Positions 29,823 to 41,800 of a stretch of 64,000 bases of DNA are shown here, in pieces; positions within the stretch are counted from its first letter, which is position 1; every line of letters starts with the position of its first letter. Where the stretch lies: the NCBI GenBank assembly GCA_036362985.1, contig JAYGXS010000007.1, forward strand, positions 22,254,321-22,318,320, given 5' to 3'. The notes under the pieces were generated by a model, which worked only from the letters and a program-made list of their open reading frames with translations, searched no databases and was not told the origin of the DNA. The position numbers and the translations under genes were made by a program. The DNA is from Ligula intestinalis. Taxonomy: Eukaryota; Platyhelminthes; Cestoda; Diphyllobothriidea; Diphyllobothriidae.

Positions 29823-32800
29823 GTAAGTGCGCTTCTTATGTGTCTTCAGTTCACCACCCATTGTAGATCGTTGTACGATGCGTATTTTGAACTGTTTGGA
29901 ATGCTCTTTAACCTAGCCCTCTGGTATTCCAAACATGCTGCAAAAGTCGCCGCAAGCAACCAGTAAGTGTATGCCTCATGTCTAAATTTTGCTTTCTTTT
30001 TATTGATGATTGTCCCGTTCAATATTCCAATTCACGTTATTTTCCGTTATTCTTTCATAAATTTTAGTAACCACTCCTACAAGCCGCTCAACAGCCATAC
30101 TTATTTGTTAGCTCAGCACGGAACCCTTTTTTATATCTACGTAGTTGGGGTGTTTTCTTATGCTGATGTGGGTTACTCCTACGCTCCTTTAGAAATATTA
30201 TTCGAACTCTTCCAGATATTTAAATATCATCCTCGGTTGTTTTACGACCCGTACAGTAACTTGGATACTATGTTAGATTGATTTTGGAGTCTGGGTATCC
30301 AGGCATGGCTGCAAAAAACGCTCAGGGATGATTTAAAAAAAGGTAGCTGCGGTTGCAGCGGTTGATAGATTTCAAAGGACTACAAGTTTGCTCGTAAAAC
30401 AAATAGTTAATCAAGATGACACAAGTATGCTTTCCGGTGTAGGTATGCTCTCTCACTATCATAGTTTCACACTGGTAATAAATGCCAAAATTCACTTGGC
30501 GGCCTACTTTACTACCGCCCCCGTTGTCAGGCTATCACTAAACTAATATCACATAATCGATCGTCCGTCCGGCGTGCTGGCTGCCGTACCTCACGAGTAA
30601 TATATTTTAGCCATCCGTTTGATGTTTTTTTGCAAGAATAATTACTCACGAAGACCATCTCAAGCCTCAGTGCCGTTAATGCCAAATACTGGTCGTGTGT
30701 CACGCGAGTTTGTCTGCAGTCGCCCACGGCGAGGCAGAGGCCTATCCATGACCAACAGAATGACCAGGGTCGGTGCATTCGGCCAAACCTAATCAACGAC
30801 CACCAGGGCGACCAGGGTGCGCACGTAACACACCCCTATCATACGAGACAGTCAGCAAGACAAACCAAATCAAGGCAAGCAGGAACAATTACCTTAACAC
30901 ACTGATGATGGAAACAAGCGTGTTTTCGAAACGTCAACACCAATACAGTGTGGTCCATGAAGGCGCCTTTTCTTCATCTTCTTTGGGGGATGGGGAGCGG
31001 GATATATATATATAATGAGCGATAAAGTCCTTTGGGAAAGAGAAAAGTTTATTAGGTAATTTTTTGTTCTGTTTTGTAACTTTCTGTACATATCACACAC
31101 GTCTGAAGACGAGCTGGGGAACCAGTTTCGAAAATTCACATAATAAACTTTTCTCTTTCCCAAGGGACTTTATTGCTCATTAAATACATCACTTGGTATG
31201 CCAAATTTTTCAATATATACACACTTATATATGTTTTCACTCTCGCCTTATCTCAACAGAGTCACTGTTGAGGAGGCGGTCGAGGTGCACAAGTCTCTGC
31301 GTTATGCTGCTGGCGTATTCACTTATCTGCGTGACAATGTCGCACCCAAAATTAACCTGCAGCCGCCTAGGGGTGCCGACCTCGACCGTGATGTTCTGAA
31401 CGCTTACATAAAACAGTCTCTGGCTGAGGCACAAGAAGGTATGTCTTTGTTTTCGCGTATCGCTACAAAATACGAGTAGCATGTTAAATGTTCCAAATAC
31501 GCATCATCCCATTCCCTTTTACCTCTTGCACACTTACTTACTTGTACTTGTAACGGCATTCACCTCGGGCGGGTTGAGCCGGCATCAGTTTTGACATTGA
31601 ATGCATCACGAATCACAACTGTCCAGGCACGTCGATCTTGCGTCTGTTCACACGAGAGCGCCATCCATTCACGGTTTCACCGGCGTAAGCCGTAGATGCA
31701 TGGGCCGGAAACGGACGAACGATCCTGCTTGACCGTTTCTGTCCAAGTTTTCAGCTGCCCGCCGCGACGTTTGTGCTAGTTTGGGAGCAGGCGTCGCCAC
31801 AAGCAGGTCACGAATCAGCTCACCATCATCACGCCGGGACGCATACCCGAACCACCGAAGTCGTCTCTGAAGCAGGAGTGGAGGGAGAGCGTCCAGGTGA
31901 CAGCGTCGGCGGAGATCGGAGCAGCGAATTCGGTCGACGCGACGGGGACGAAGGATGTGGCGTATGCAGTCGTTGTCAAACACCTCAAGGCGTCTCATGT
32001 CCTCAACGCGCATAGGCCATGTCTCTCCGCCATAGAGCAGGATAAATCGAACCACTGCTTGGTAAACACGGGACTTTGTGCGTAGTGATATTTCCTTTCT
32101 ATTCCAAAGAGGAGCGCACAGACGGTAGAAGGCAGATCGGGCACGGTTGACGCGTGACACAACCTCGTCGACACTTTGACCCGTTACTGTGACCAAAGCA
32201 TTTTGACCTCCAGTTGATGCACAGACTGCTCGTCGTCGTCATTATCATCATCAAGCGATAGAAACTGGCCTTTTTATCAGATCGCAACAGCTAGATAAAT
32301 GAATACAGAATTCGAGTTATACATAGGCAGACTTGTTATTCTTTGAGACATTGGCAGGGAAGATACGGTAGGTAGTAGGATGAGGTAGCTTTTAGGGCGG
32401 ATTAGTTGGAATGCGCAAGAAGACTGAGATTGCTTGTCTGCTTTGTTTTTTTTTCTGGAGAGTGCGTTTGCTCCTCAGTATATTCGATTCCATATGTGGC
32501 GGGAACGATACGCTTTTTTGTTACCGAAAACGGAAACTGTGCACATCATACGCCATGCAGCCAGCTAAGCCGGCCGCAGAACGCGCATGTTAACTCAGAC
32601 AGTCAATTAGCATACGCTGCAGTATCGAGCGCGCGTGATGAGCTTGCTCATCCGTAGCAAAGAATGCGATTTTGCGGGTGAATAAAGTCACCAAAGCAGT
32701 GGGTGGATGTACTAGGAAAACCAGTACTTTCGAGTAGCCTTGCCGAAGAGGACTTAAAGGGGTACTCACAAATCGATGCATTCCCCGGGGCTTTTTGCAA

Positions 32801-35800
32801 TCTACTAAGCCTGTCACTAAACCCAGTCATAAAGTTCGCGCGTTCGCGAAATTCGCCCTGTCAGTCCTGTATATTTGTTAATGTTATTCCATGTTATTGA
32901 AGGCTGAACACAAACTGAAGTTGCTTGACATTGCAACTGCCCAAGCGAATTTCTAAAAAATTGTCCCAAATGAGCCATTCAGCTCGCTTCTGTGTTGCAA
33001 GGATACATCTAAAAAACACGAATGAAGGCGTTTGAGCAGCTTTTTCGTCCTCCCATTATTTATCTCCTTGACTCAACGCGGCCGCGAACACAAGCTGTGG
33101 TAAAGAGTAGGTCAATCAAAAACCTGGCTCAATCAGGAAGTTGAGGCGGTTATTGGGTATTGGATGTTATGGTGGACATCCAACAATCATGCCCTCCTTT
33201 CGTTTTTCAATGTCTGCGGCCCCCAACGCTTTCTGTCTTTGCATGCGGCCGTTCCACTCGCTGACCCGAAGACCACTTCCAGATATTCAGCCGCACACAC
33301 GTGCCCAACTAGTCGGCGTTTCTCAAGAGCCACTTGAACACACCAAGCCGCGGCCACGCAACAGGGGGCTGCTGCAGTCGACACCCCTTCGGGCAATTGA
33401 AAGACAGGAACGTAAACCACTTGAAGTCGCTTCGCAGGCATGTAAAAGCAGCTGCCATTATCACCACATGCAGTCATCACTCTCGGGCACGACTGGACGC
33501 AGTCACCGCCAGTGGCCACTGCTGCCTGTAATGTGCACCACAGCAGACGCTTCTTCGTTGCGTTCCCACCCGCCCTCACGGCGGCCAAGGTCTACTGCAC
33601 CAATCTCCCTACGGTGGATCTCTCTTTCCCCCTCTCCATCTGCGTTTTTGATGACGGAGCAGTACCTCCCGACCATGCTGCTCCGACTGCTCCTCCTCGC
33701 CGCCGGGATTGAGGCTCACCCGGCGGGGCTCCTAATCCAACAAAGGCTACTAGCCAGCCAGCTGCCTGTAATAACAACAAAGAGTTCTGCGCACAATAAA
33801 GCCCTCAGTCTGGTGACCTCTCTCTTCTACCTTCAACCTGGGGATTTGGCCTGGTGATTTGTAGAGATCTGAGTACAACCACTACTTAGACCGCTACAGT
33901 GTTCGTCAGTTGCCAAAAGAGCCAACTGGTCCTTTGAATCTGCTACTGCACATCTTCAGGCTTGGAGAGGTGCAACTCACTGCCTTATAGGTAAGGTGTG
34001 ATCACAACTGCACCAAATATAAGTTAACACCCCATTGAAGCACTGAATCTGGCGGTGTGCTATTATGTTGTGGCCCGTGCCCCAGGTACTTGTGATTAGC
34101 ACGAACAGTGAGCTAGCCGGACCGCTGTACCAAAGGCACGTACGAAAAAGGCAAGCAAACACGAACGACCAGGAGCAGCGTGTTTTCACATAAAGCAAGT
34201 TAGAGCAAGTCATTGTCACACAGAGGCTACGCGTATTAATGGTCCGCGTCGAGAAACTGTCCAATCGGACATGGACCAATCAGAAGTAAGGAGACATCGC
34301 TAGCCAGACAGTGGGGCAACCGAGAACCGCCTTTATGTGTGCTGACTCATCGTGGGAATGGACGCATTCCCAGAATATTCTATGAAATCAGTTGCAAGGT
34401 GATTTTTTTGCCTTCAAGTCCCACATGTAGGAGTTCTTTTCCCCATCAAAAAACTAACCTGTCCTTTCTCTTCTCACCCATCTCGCAGTTGCGATCGCTC
34501 GCGCCATCGAGGCCAAACACGAGCCCGGTCTGATAGCGGCTCTGGCCAGCGATACCTCAGTAGCCTTCGAAAAATGCAGTACGTTCCCTATCTCCGTCTA
34601 ATTTTGTTTCGGCCTCTATTTTTAACGTAAAGTGATGGCTTCTCCTTCCTCGATATAACCCCCTCATATTCCTCCTCCTCCTGCTAAATTTTTATTGTCT
34701 ATTGTCTTGCATTTGTTTTCTTTCAGAATATGACCTGGACGGCATGCCCGATGACCTGGTCTCCTCATGGCGCGCCTACTTCAANNNNNNNNNNTTGTTG
34801 CTAGAGGACGAGGGAAACAGTATCCTTTCTGGTACTCATTGCATAGGGAATTACGTATTCTTAAAATTTTATGCTAAAAAGGTTTACTTAGTTTTCAGAA
34901 TTTAGTATTTTTTTTCAATTACCGAATAATTTCCAGACCGTTCTGCCATTGCGTTTGCGTCTACCATTTTCACTCCGTAGCGGATCGATCATAGCAGAAA
35001 CGAATAATTAATACACAGAAAGTTACAGTATAAGATACAGTCGCTACGCTACTCCATACGTATGAAAACGCTTTCCGTTCTCCTCCCTATCTATCAACGA
35101 TAGTTACCCGCTTGTCTGCTAATTGCCTAATCGCCGGCTGACCTACTGAGCTTTTGTCCCTCGCGCTGAACTTGGGCGTGATGATTGCTCAGCCATCTGG
35201 CTCCCAGGCGCAGTCATTACACAATGCCTTCGCCTCTACGCTACCTGAATGGCCAATTGCTTTAGCCAAACTGGACCTCAGCACCGAGTAAGGGTTGGGC
35301 AGGTCACTGCACTTGTTCATAGACTGGGTGCCCGTAAACCATGACTCAGGCAGTTCGCGACTTATGCCTTCATTAGGAGCATTAACAAACGGACGGGCCC
35401 GATGCTATTTGAACTAACACAGATCGAATTATAACAGGCGTCATAACACCAGAATGTTACCTTTCTTAGACTTTAACATTTGGCTATCAAGTGCAGACCT
35501 GTTTTGCGCTTTCACCAATCTAGTCGGCTTTTATCTGGCAAATAACACCAGACTTCTGACTGACGGGAATGGGATCGATAGTATTACCGGCAAAGACATG
35601 GGAACCTGGATTGGCCATTTCTGGCTTATTAGCCATCATCAGCCAGTCCTACCCAGACCCAGGTAGTGCTCCACCCTAGCCTCGAACTTGCCACCTATTG
35701 TTACGAGTCCAACGCCCTAACCACTGAGCTACGAGCTCGTTGTGTCGCCGGCTTAGGTTAAGGGATGATGAACGCGGGTGCACGAATTGCCGGCGTGTTG

Positions 35801-38800
35801 TGGCTTCTGATCTGTGAGCAATCTTAAATTTGTTGAGCAGTGTGGTGAACTCGGACGCGCCAACAATTCAAGTTTTACACGTTGGGTACTGACTGTAAGA
35901 AGGAGGGATATACTTTCCTTACTTTAGGCTTCCCACGCGTCCTCGCCAGGGTGCAGCTTTAACTTAGACCATCACACCGATCAAAAGATCGGGTGTTATG
36001 CCTACTGCAGGCAGCCTGGTACCCGACCGTGTGATCATTCAATAGACATATCGATTTGCTAGCCGCCACTGCGTGATATAATCCGTGACTCGCCGGTGGT
36101 GAGCTAATTAGCCATTGAGTTCGAAACGTTGAATTAATAAACGCGAGGTCGCAGAAAATGCCAGCATAATCTACTGCCAGATACGCAGCATGGATTCCGT
36201 AGAGGCAGGTCCTGCGTAACGAACTTGCTCCATCGTTTGAAACGCTGGACCCGGATATTTGATGGAGGAAATTCATTTCATTTAGTGTATATTGACTTCA
36301 AGAAGGCATTCGATAGCGTCCCACATCAACAGCCCCTACACAAACTCAGCCGAATAGGCGTTAGAGAAAATCTCCTGAAGTGGATTCAAAGTGTCCTACT
36401 TGGCCACCCTCAAACTGTCCATGTCGGTGACCGGCAGTCGGCAGAGGTTGCGGTTGAGAGTGGAGTTCCCCAAGGCTCTATTCTTGGCCCTACACTGTTC
36501 ATTATGTACGTCAACGACCGTGTCAGTCAACTGGATTGTCTTGTCGCTATGTTTGCCGTTGATATTAAGAGTACAATGGAGTCCGGTTAATGTGGACACC
36601 TCCGTTCCAGGCCAACTGTCCATATTAACCGGTTGTCAACATTAAGCGAACTGACTCCAAACCAGTCGTTTCTACTATGGAGAAATTCCGTTCCTGGCCA
36701 ACTGTCCACATTAAGCGGTTGTCCCCATTAACCGTGTCCACATTAACCGGACTCCATTGTACTTGCAGGCAAACCTAAACCAAATTTTGCTGTTTAATGA
36801 GAACAAATACAGTATCATGAAAGACCTCAAATTCCTCGAAAAGGTTCATAAGCTTGCAATGAAATTTGTGACGCCTTATTTTAATTTCCTAGGCCTCAAA
36901 TATTTCTACCATTGGGAAATTTTGAATTTACAAGGGTGTCGAATTTCAGATATTACGAGTCGACACATCCACCTCTGGGAATTCCATAGTTTACTGCCTG
37001 GATGGCATCTAACTGCAAGAAGTGGACGTGCAGAAAGATCTTGTATTTTGGATCACGGCGCTGCAATGTGGAAAAGTAGCCAAGTCTGCGATATCCGTCC
37101 TGAGTGCGGGCCTCAAGCGGGCTTTCTATGCCTTTGATAAAGACTGCTTCGTGTAGGTCTTTGGATCATTTTTGCGGCCGAAACTTGAGTTTGCTATCCA
37201 AGCCTGGAGAGCCTGGACCACGAAAGACCTCAATTTCCTCGATAAAGTTTTTATAGGCGTGCAACAGAATTTGTAGCGCTTTATTTAAGTTTCCTGGGCC
37301 TCGCATAGTTTCCACCATTTGGTAATTTTGAATTTACAAGTTTGTCGAATATCAGCTGTTACAAGCCTGTATAAGGAACTCTTCTAAATCAAAAACTGCA
37401 TCATGTACTTTGTTCAACCTATCTTTAACTTGGCTACTTACTGTTGTTTGATGTCTACATTAATGTTTATTATAGAAGGAGGGGTTTAAGTAGTTAACAT
37501 TTACTGAGCGTTCAATAGAACAACTTCTCCTATTCAGCCTAGCTTTTAAAAAGCCACGTGCCTGATGTTTGACTCCGATAGGGCAACTACTTTACAAGAG
37601 TCACGGACTTATAAAATACGTCTAGTACGTACACAATTACCGACAAAGTCAAGGTAGGCCAAAAGAGCCGCCTCCGCCTCACTAGTCGTCGTCATGACAG
37701 CGGTTTCTGTTTACATCTTTTTGTTCTAACGTATGTGCAAACATAAATCTCTCCTGTGGGGTTTTTTTTATAGGAAGCTATGCCTCCTTTAGGCTTCCTT
37801 ACTATGAGGACATGAATATTGAGGTTGGACTTGGTGATATAGCACGTAGCAGTGATGTTAGTGTCGAGGAAGGAGGCACAGCATTGCAGTTGCCCCATTA
37901 ACTGGACAAGGCCACCGCATGCACTTGTGGCGGACTGAGAAGTCTGCTGCATAGTGGGGGCGCCAAGTGACTGCCAGAGAGTCTCAGAGATGATCGGGAT
38001 ATCTGAAGCGGTGTCCAGTTGTAGGCGAACAGCATGACCGTTGAGAGATAGGTCAGCGAACTTCCGGCGATCAGCTGCGTTAGCCTGTAGTGTGGTCGAC
38101 AGACGTTTGGACTTGTCTTTTGGGTTTGAACGGCGCTTGGCGTTGGATGTGGCGGGGGCGGACTTGCTTGCACAAGGTGAGAGTCGAAAGAACACATCAC
38201 AATGCCCCACCTGGTTACACTTCTGGCAGCGGTTTTGCCGAAATGTGCAGTCCCGATGGAAATGCCACGCGCCACAGTGCCGACAAGGAGAAGGCGGGGA
38301 TTTCACCTTGGGGGATGGCTTGGGCCGCGAAACCGAATGTGGCATAGCTGTTGCGACCGCATTCACGGAGCCAGCTGTCGAAGCGCCTTGGACCATGGCC
38401 GAATCGTGCTTGAGATTTATAAGTGCTTGACACTCGACAGACAGTTCTTGGAGGGTAACTGAGCTGCTCTGCTGCACGTGGGACAGAAGACGTTTCCGGA
38501 TGTCGGAATCCTTGGAGGACTGTAGGCCGCAGATGAAGATAAGGCATTTAAACTGGTCTTCGGTTAGAGAGCCGAGTTTGAAACGCCCACACTCACGATT
38601 CACAATGCCGGCATACGTGATGAAATCGTCGGATTCCCGTTTGCACAGCTGGAGACACTGGAATCGGGTGTTGAATAGTGAAACTTGCTCACCAAAAATC
38701 TGCGACAATGTCTTCAGCGTGTCCGCGAAAGAAATGTCTCTTGGATTCTTGGGCAAAATGAAGTTCGTGTAGCGTTCGTGCTCGGCAGAACCCAGTTTGC

Positions 38801-41800
38801 GGAGAAGGAGTCGTACCTTCCTCTTGGGCAAACAGATCGACAGAGAATAAATCCTCATATCGTTTGTACCAGGAGTCAAAGGTTATCTGGGCCTGCGGGA
38901 CATACAAGAATTCAGTGATGCTGCTGGCGATGGAATCGACGGATTGTGAGCCACCAGCAGAACTCGGTTGGGCCGTGTAGGGGGTGGATATCCTGGCGGT
39001 TAGGGTTTCCATCAGCTTCAGCTGCTGTTGCAACATCAGCTTCAAGTCCGCGCACAATTCGTCGATTGAAGAATAAAAGACTGCGTCGCCAAATTGTTAT
39101 GACCCGCCTTGGTACTTCTAATCAGCACGAACCGGTACCCCGAAGAGCCCGTAAGAGAGACAGTGAGAAGACCAGTCTGCCAGACAGAGAGTGTACTCGG
39201 ACAAGAGCACGGTTCAGCGTGTCAGTGCAAGCAAGCGCAAGTCAGACAGACACAGGGTGTATGTACTTTTAGGGTAACGCGAGATACAGACATTGTCCGA
39301 CAGTTGCCAATCAGGATTGAGCCGTCAAGACTGGCTCACAGCCGGCGGCCCTCGCGAAGCCGGTGAGTGCATCGACTCATCATGAGACGTGCGGCGTCCA
39401 AACATAATCACACTTGAGTCGATTTACCCGCCCAACTGTTTAAATTCAAGGCTTTCGGTGTGGCTTTATAGCTCAGTGGTAGAGCGTTGGCTTCACAAAA
39501 GCCTTCGATGTAAATGTGATTACATTCACGGCGCAAGGCGTGGCGTTCGTACGTCAACTGGTAGTGCATTGGCTTCGCGTTAAGGCTCAGATCCCGCCGA
39601 ACGCCGCGAGTTTTTTTAAACTACAACCGGAAATTTGTCAGTTTACGTAAAATATTACATTGATCTTTGATATTTAAGAAGTCATCATACCATATTGTGT
39701 TACCTGCCAGGGACCATCCATTAGCTTATTGAAGTTCTCAAAGCGTACAGGGGAGAATTCTTGCATTATGCAAGTAGTCAGTTTAGCTAATGTGACTTTT
39801 TAAGATGGTCTCAGAAGGACACACACGTAATAACTGCTATCCTGCATTGTAGTAGGAACGGTAGTGTTGGGGTTAAGAGTGGGGGTACGGCTTAATTATG
39901 TGAGGAAATTGTGGATGCCGTGTACAGCCAGCATCAATGAATAAAACCACCGTCAGTGTCAGTTGTACCCTCGAATTTGACGATGTCCAGCGCAGGCTTC
40001 TGCAAGCTGATTGCATGCTGGTAGTGACTTACGTGTGGATTAGGTTATAGTGAGATTATCTTGTGCTGCTACATCTATCACACTCTGCTCCTCCATGCGC
40101 GAGGGTGCCGCTGGCTGGCGTGATTGGAGCCGCTCCTTTCTGTGCTGCCACATCTAACTCTGATTCCAGTTGAGTGGGCGTAGTGCCCTATCAACTGCGG
40201 TTTTCAGGGGTGGTTCCTTAGGAAAAGAGATGTCATAGGAGGCCAACGTGATAGGAACAGTTTATTCTGTACAGAAGGAAGTGGGGAGAAGTAGGTAGGA
40301 ATAAATTGACTGTCAGACGAGCGAGCAACCGCCGCGTCTGAAGGGCGAGGGGTCGACTGCGGGAATCGTCCCAGCGTCCGGAGCGGCCTTTGTGTGAGTC
40401 GGCTGTGACAGGTGATTGGTCAGACAGACGGGCGTCTGCGGCCAGTGTACACGTTGGCAGCGGAGTGAGTCACCGCACCACCGCCACATAAACACACTGG
40501 ACTGACCGCGAACCCGAGTTTACCGTGAGTTGGTAACCTTCCAAGCCACGGCTTTTTGGTGCACTGTGATAACTTCAAGCTGATCAGAAGCTCGGACGAT
40601 GGTTGTGGGACTGTCCACAACGTGTAGGTCCGCCTTATCTCCAATTTCCAGTCTTCTTGACTCTGTCCTGTCATCGGGCCTAGATGGGGGAGTAGAACAG
40701 AGAGTGTGGTAGATGCAGCGGAAGTCTAATCTTACTATAATCCAGCGCAAGTCACTGCGTTCCTACACCGCCCTGCTACGGAGCACGCAGTGACCTCGTT
40801 CAACTATCAGGGTGCGCTAAAAGCCGTGACTTAGAGGGTTGTCGGACACTGCAGTCAGCCCAGTTTGTATCTTCTTGAGAGGAATGGCATACTGCGGGCT
40901 GAGAGTCAGGCTGCAATGGCTCCTTTTTAACGGGAATACTTTCCCCCTGTTCTGAATGGTCGAGAATGTGCGAGGCCCAGGTCCCAGAGAACGTCTTAAC
41001 CTTCCCCTGTGTAATTATGCCTGGGGCCACCCTTGTATAAGGCCTTCCTGTTCCCGTGTTCTGTTTTTGGGGCCGTATAAGGCATCCATGTGCTTGGAAG
41101 TCTTCTGCTGGTAGATACTCAAAACTGCCGCCCCTTGTTTATTATCCCGTCTTTTTATGTCCTCCCCCCACAGACTGCGAGAACGCACGCAGGGCTGCCA
41201 GAGCATATGCCTCAGGCTCGGGAGCTGAGGTCGCCTTCTTCCGTAAGCTGCAACCCTTCGCCAGCCGTACCCTCTCCAAAGCCCAGTCCGAAAACGGCTT
41301 GATGTGAGTTGCGCCGACTTCCTATAGCGTCCGCCTTTTCAATCGCACATTTTGCCATCCCCTGCATCAGCCCACTGTCCGAATTTGTCACCTAGCTGGT
41401 GTGAGGGGAATTTTCTGCCAGTGTTCGAAGCAGTGTGAAGGGTTACCTGTCCGGAAGCAGTTGTGGGCTTGCACGCGCTGCTCGATAAACGCGTGGTGTG
41501 ACTCCGTTTTGCCCCATCGGCACATCGAAAATAATTATTGCATAAATTAGCATTTTAAAGTAGTTTTTAAGTTTTCCGAATGTTGTTTTGGCGGGCGAGC
41601 CTCGGCCAGCTTCACCTCTGAACAATTTTCCGTTATTAAATAGTCTAGTGGTTACCAGGCCAGCTTGTTTTTCTGACTGGCGGGGTTCGACTTCCAAGCT
41701 CCAGGTTTTTATAGGGGGTTCAAATGCGTTTATCCATATTGCCCTTGATAAACATGGCCTGACGCCCATGTTTATGTAAGTTGCGACACGTATATCTCAC

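Noticed and set aside
33141..33857. 238-codon plus-strand open frame
   Set aside because: No domain, composition like a random GC-rich frame, and other frames are open too. An LTR-like reading (AATAAA, TGTTATGG start) explains it as well.
39462..39540. Functional tRNA gene
   Set aside because: The A box is tRNA-like, but anticodon and T arms do not pair and no acceptor stem closes.
34820..41173. A missing BROX exon between 34819 and 41174
   Set aside because: The donor and next acceptor join in phase and the residues align to human BROX once the N gap is allowed to hide about 36 codons.
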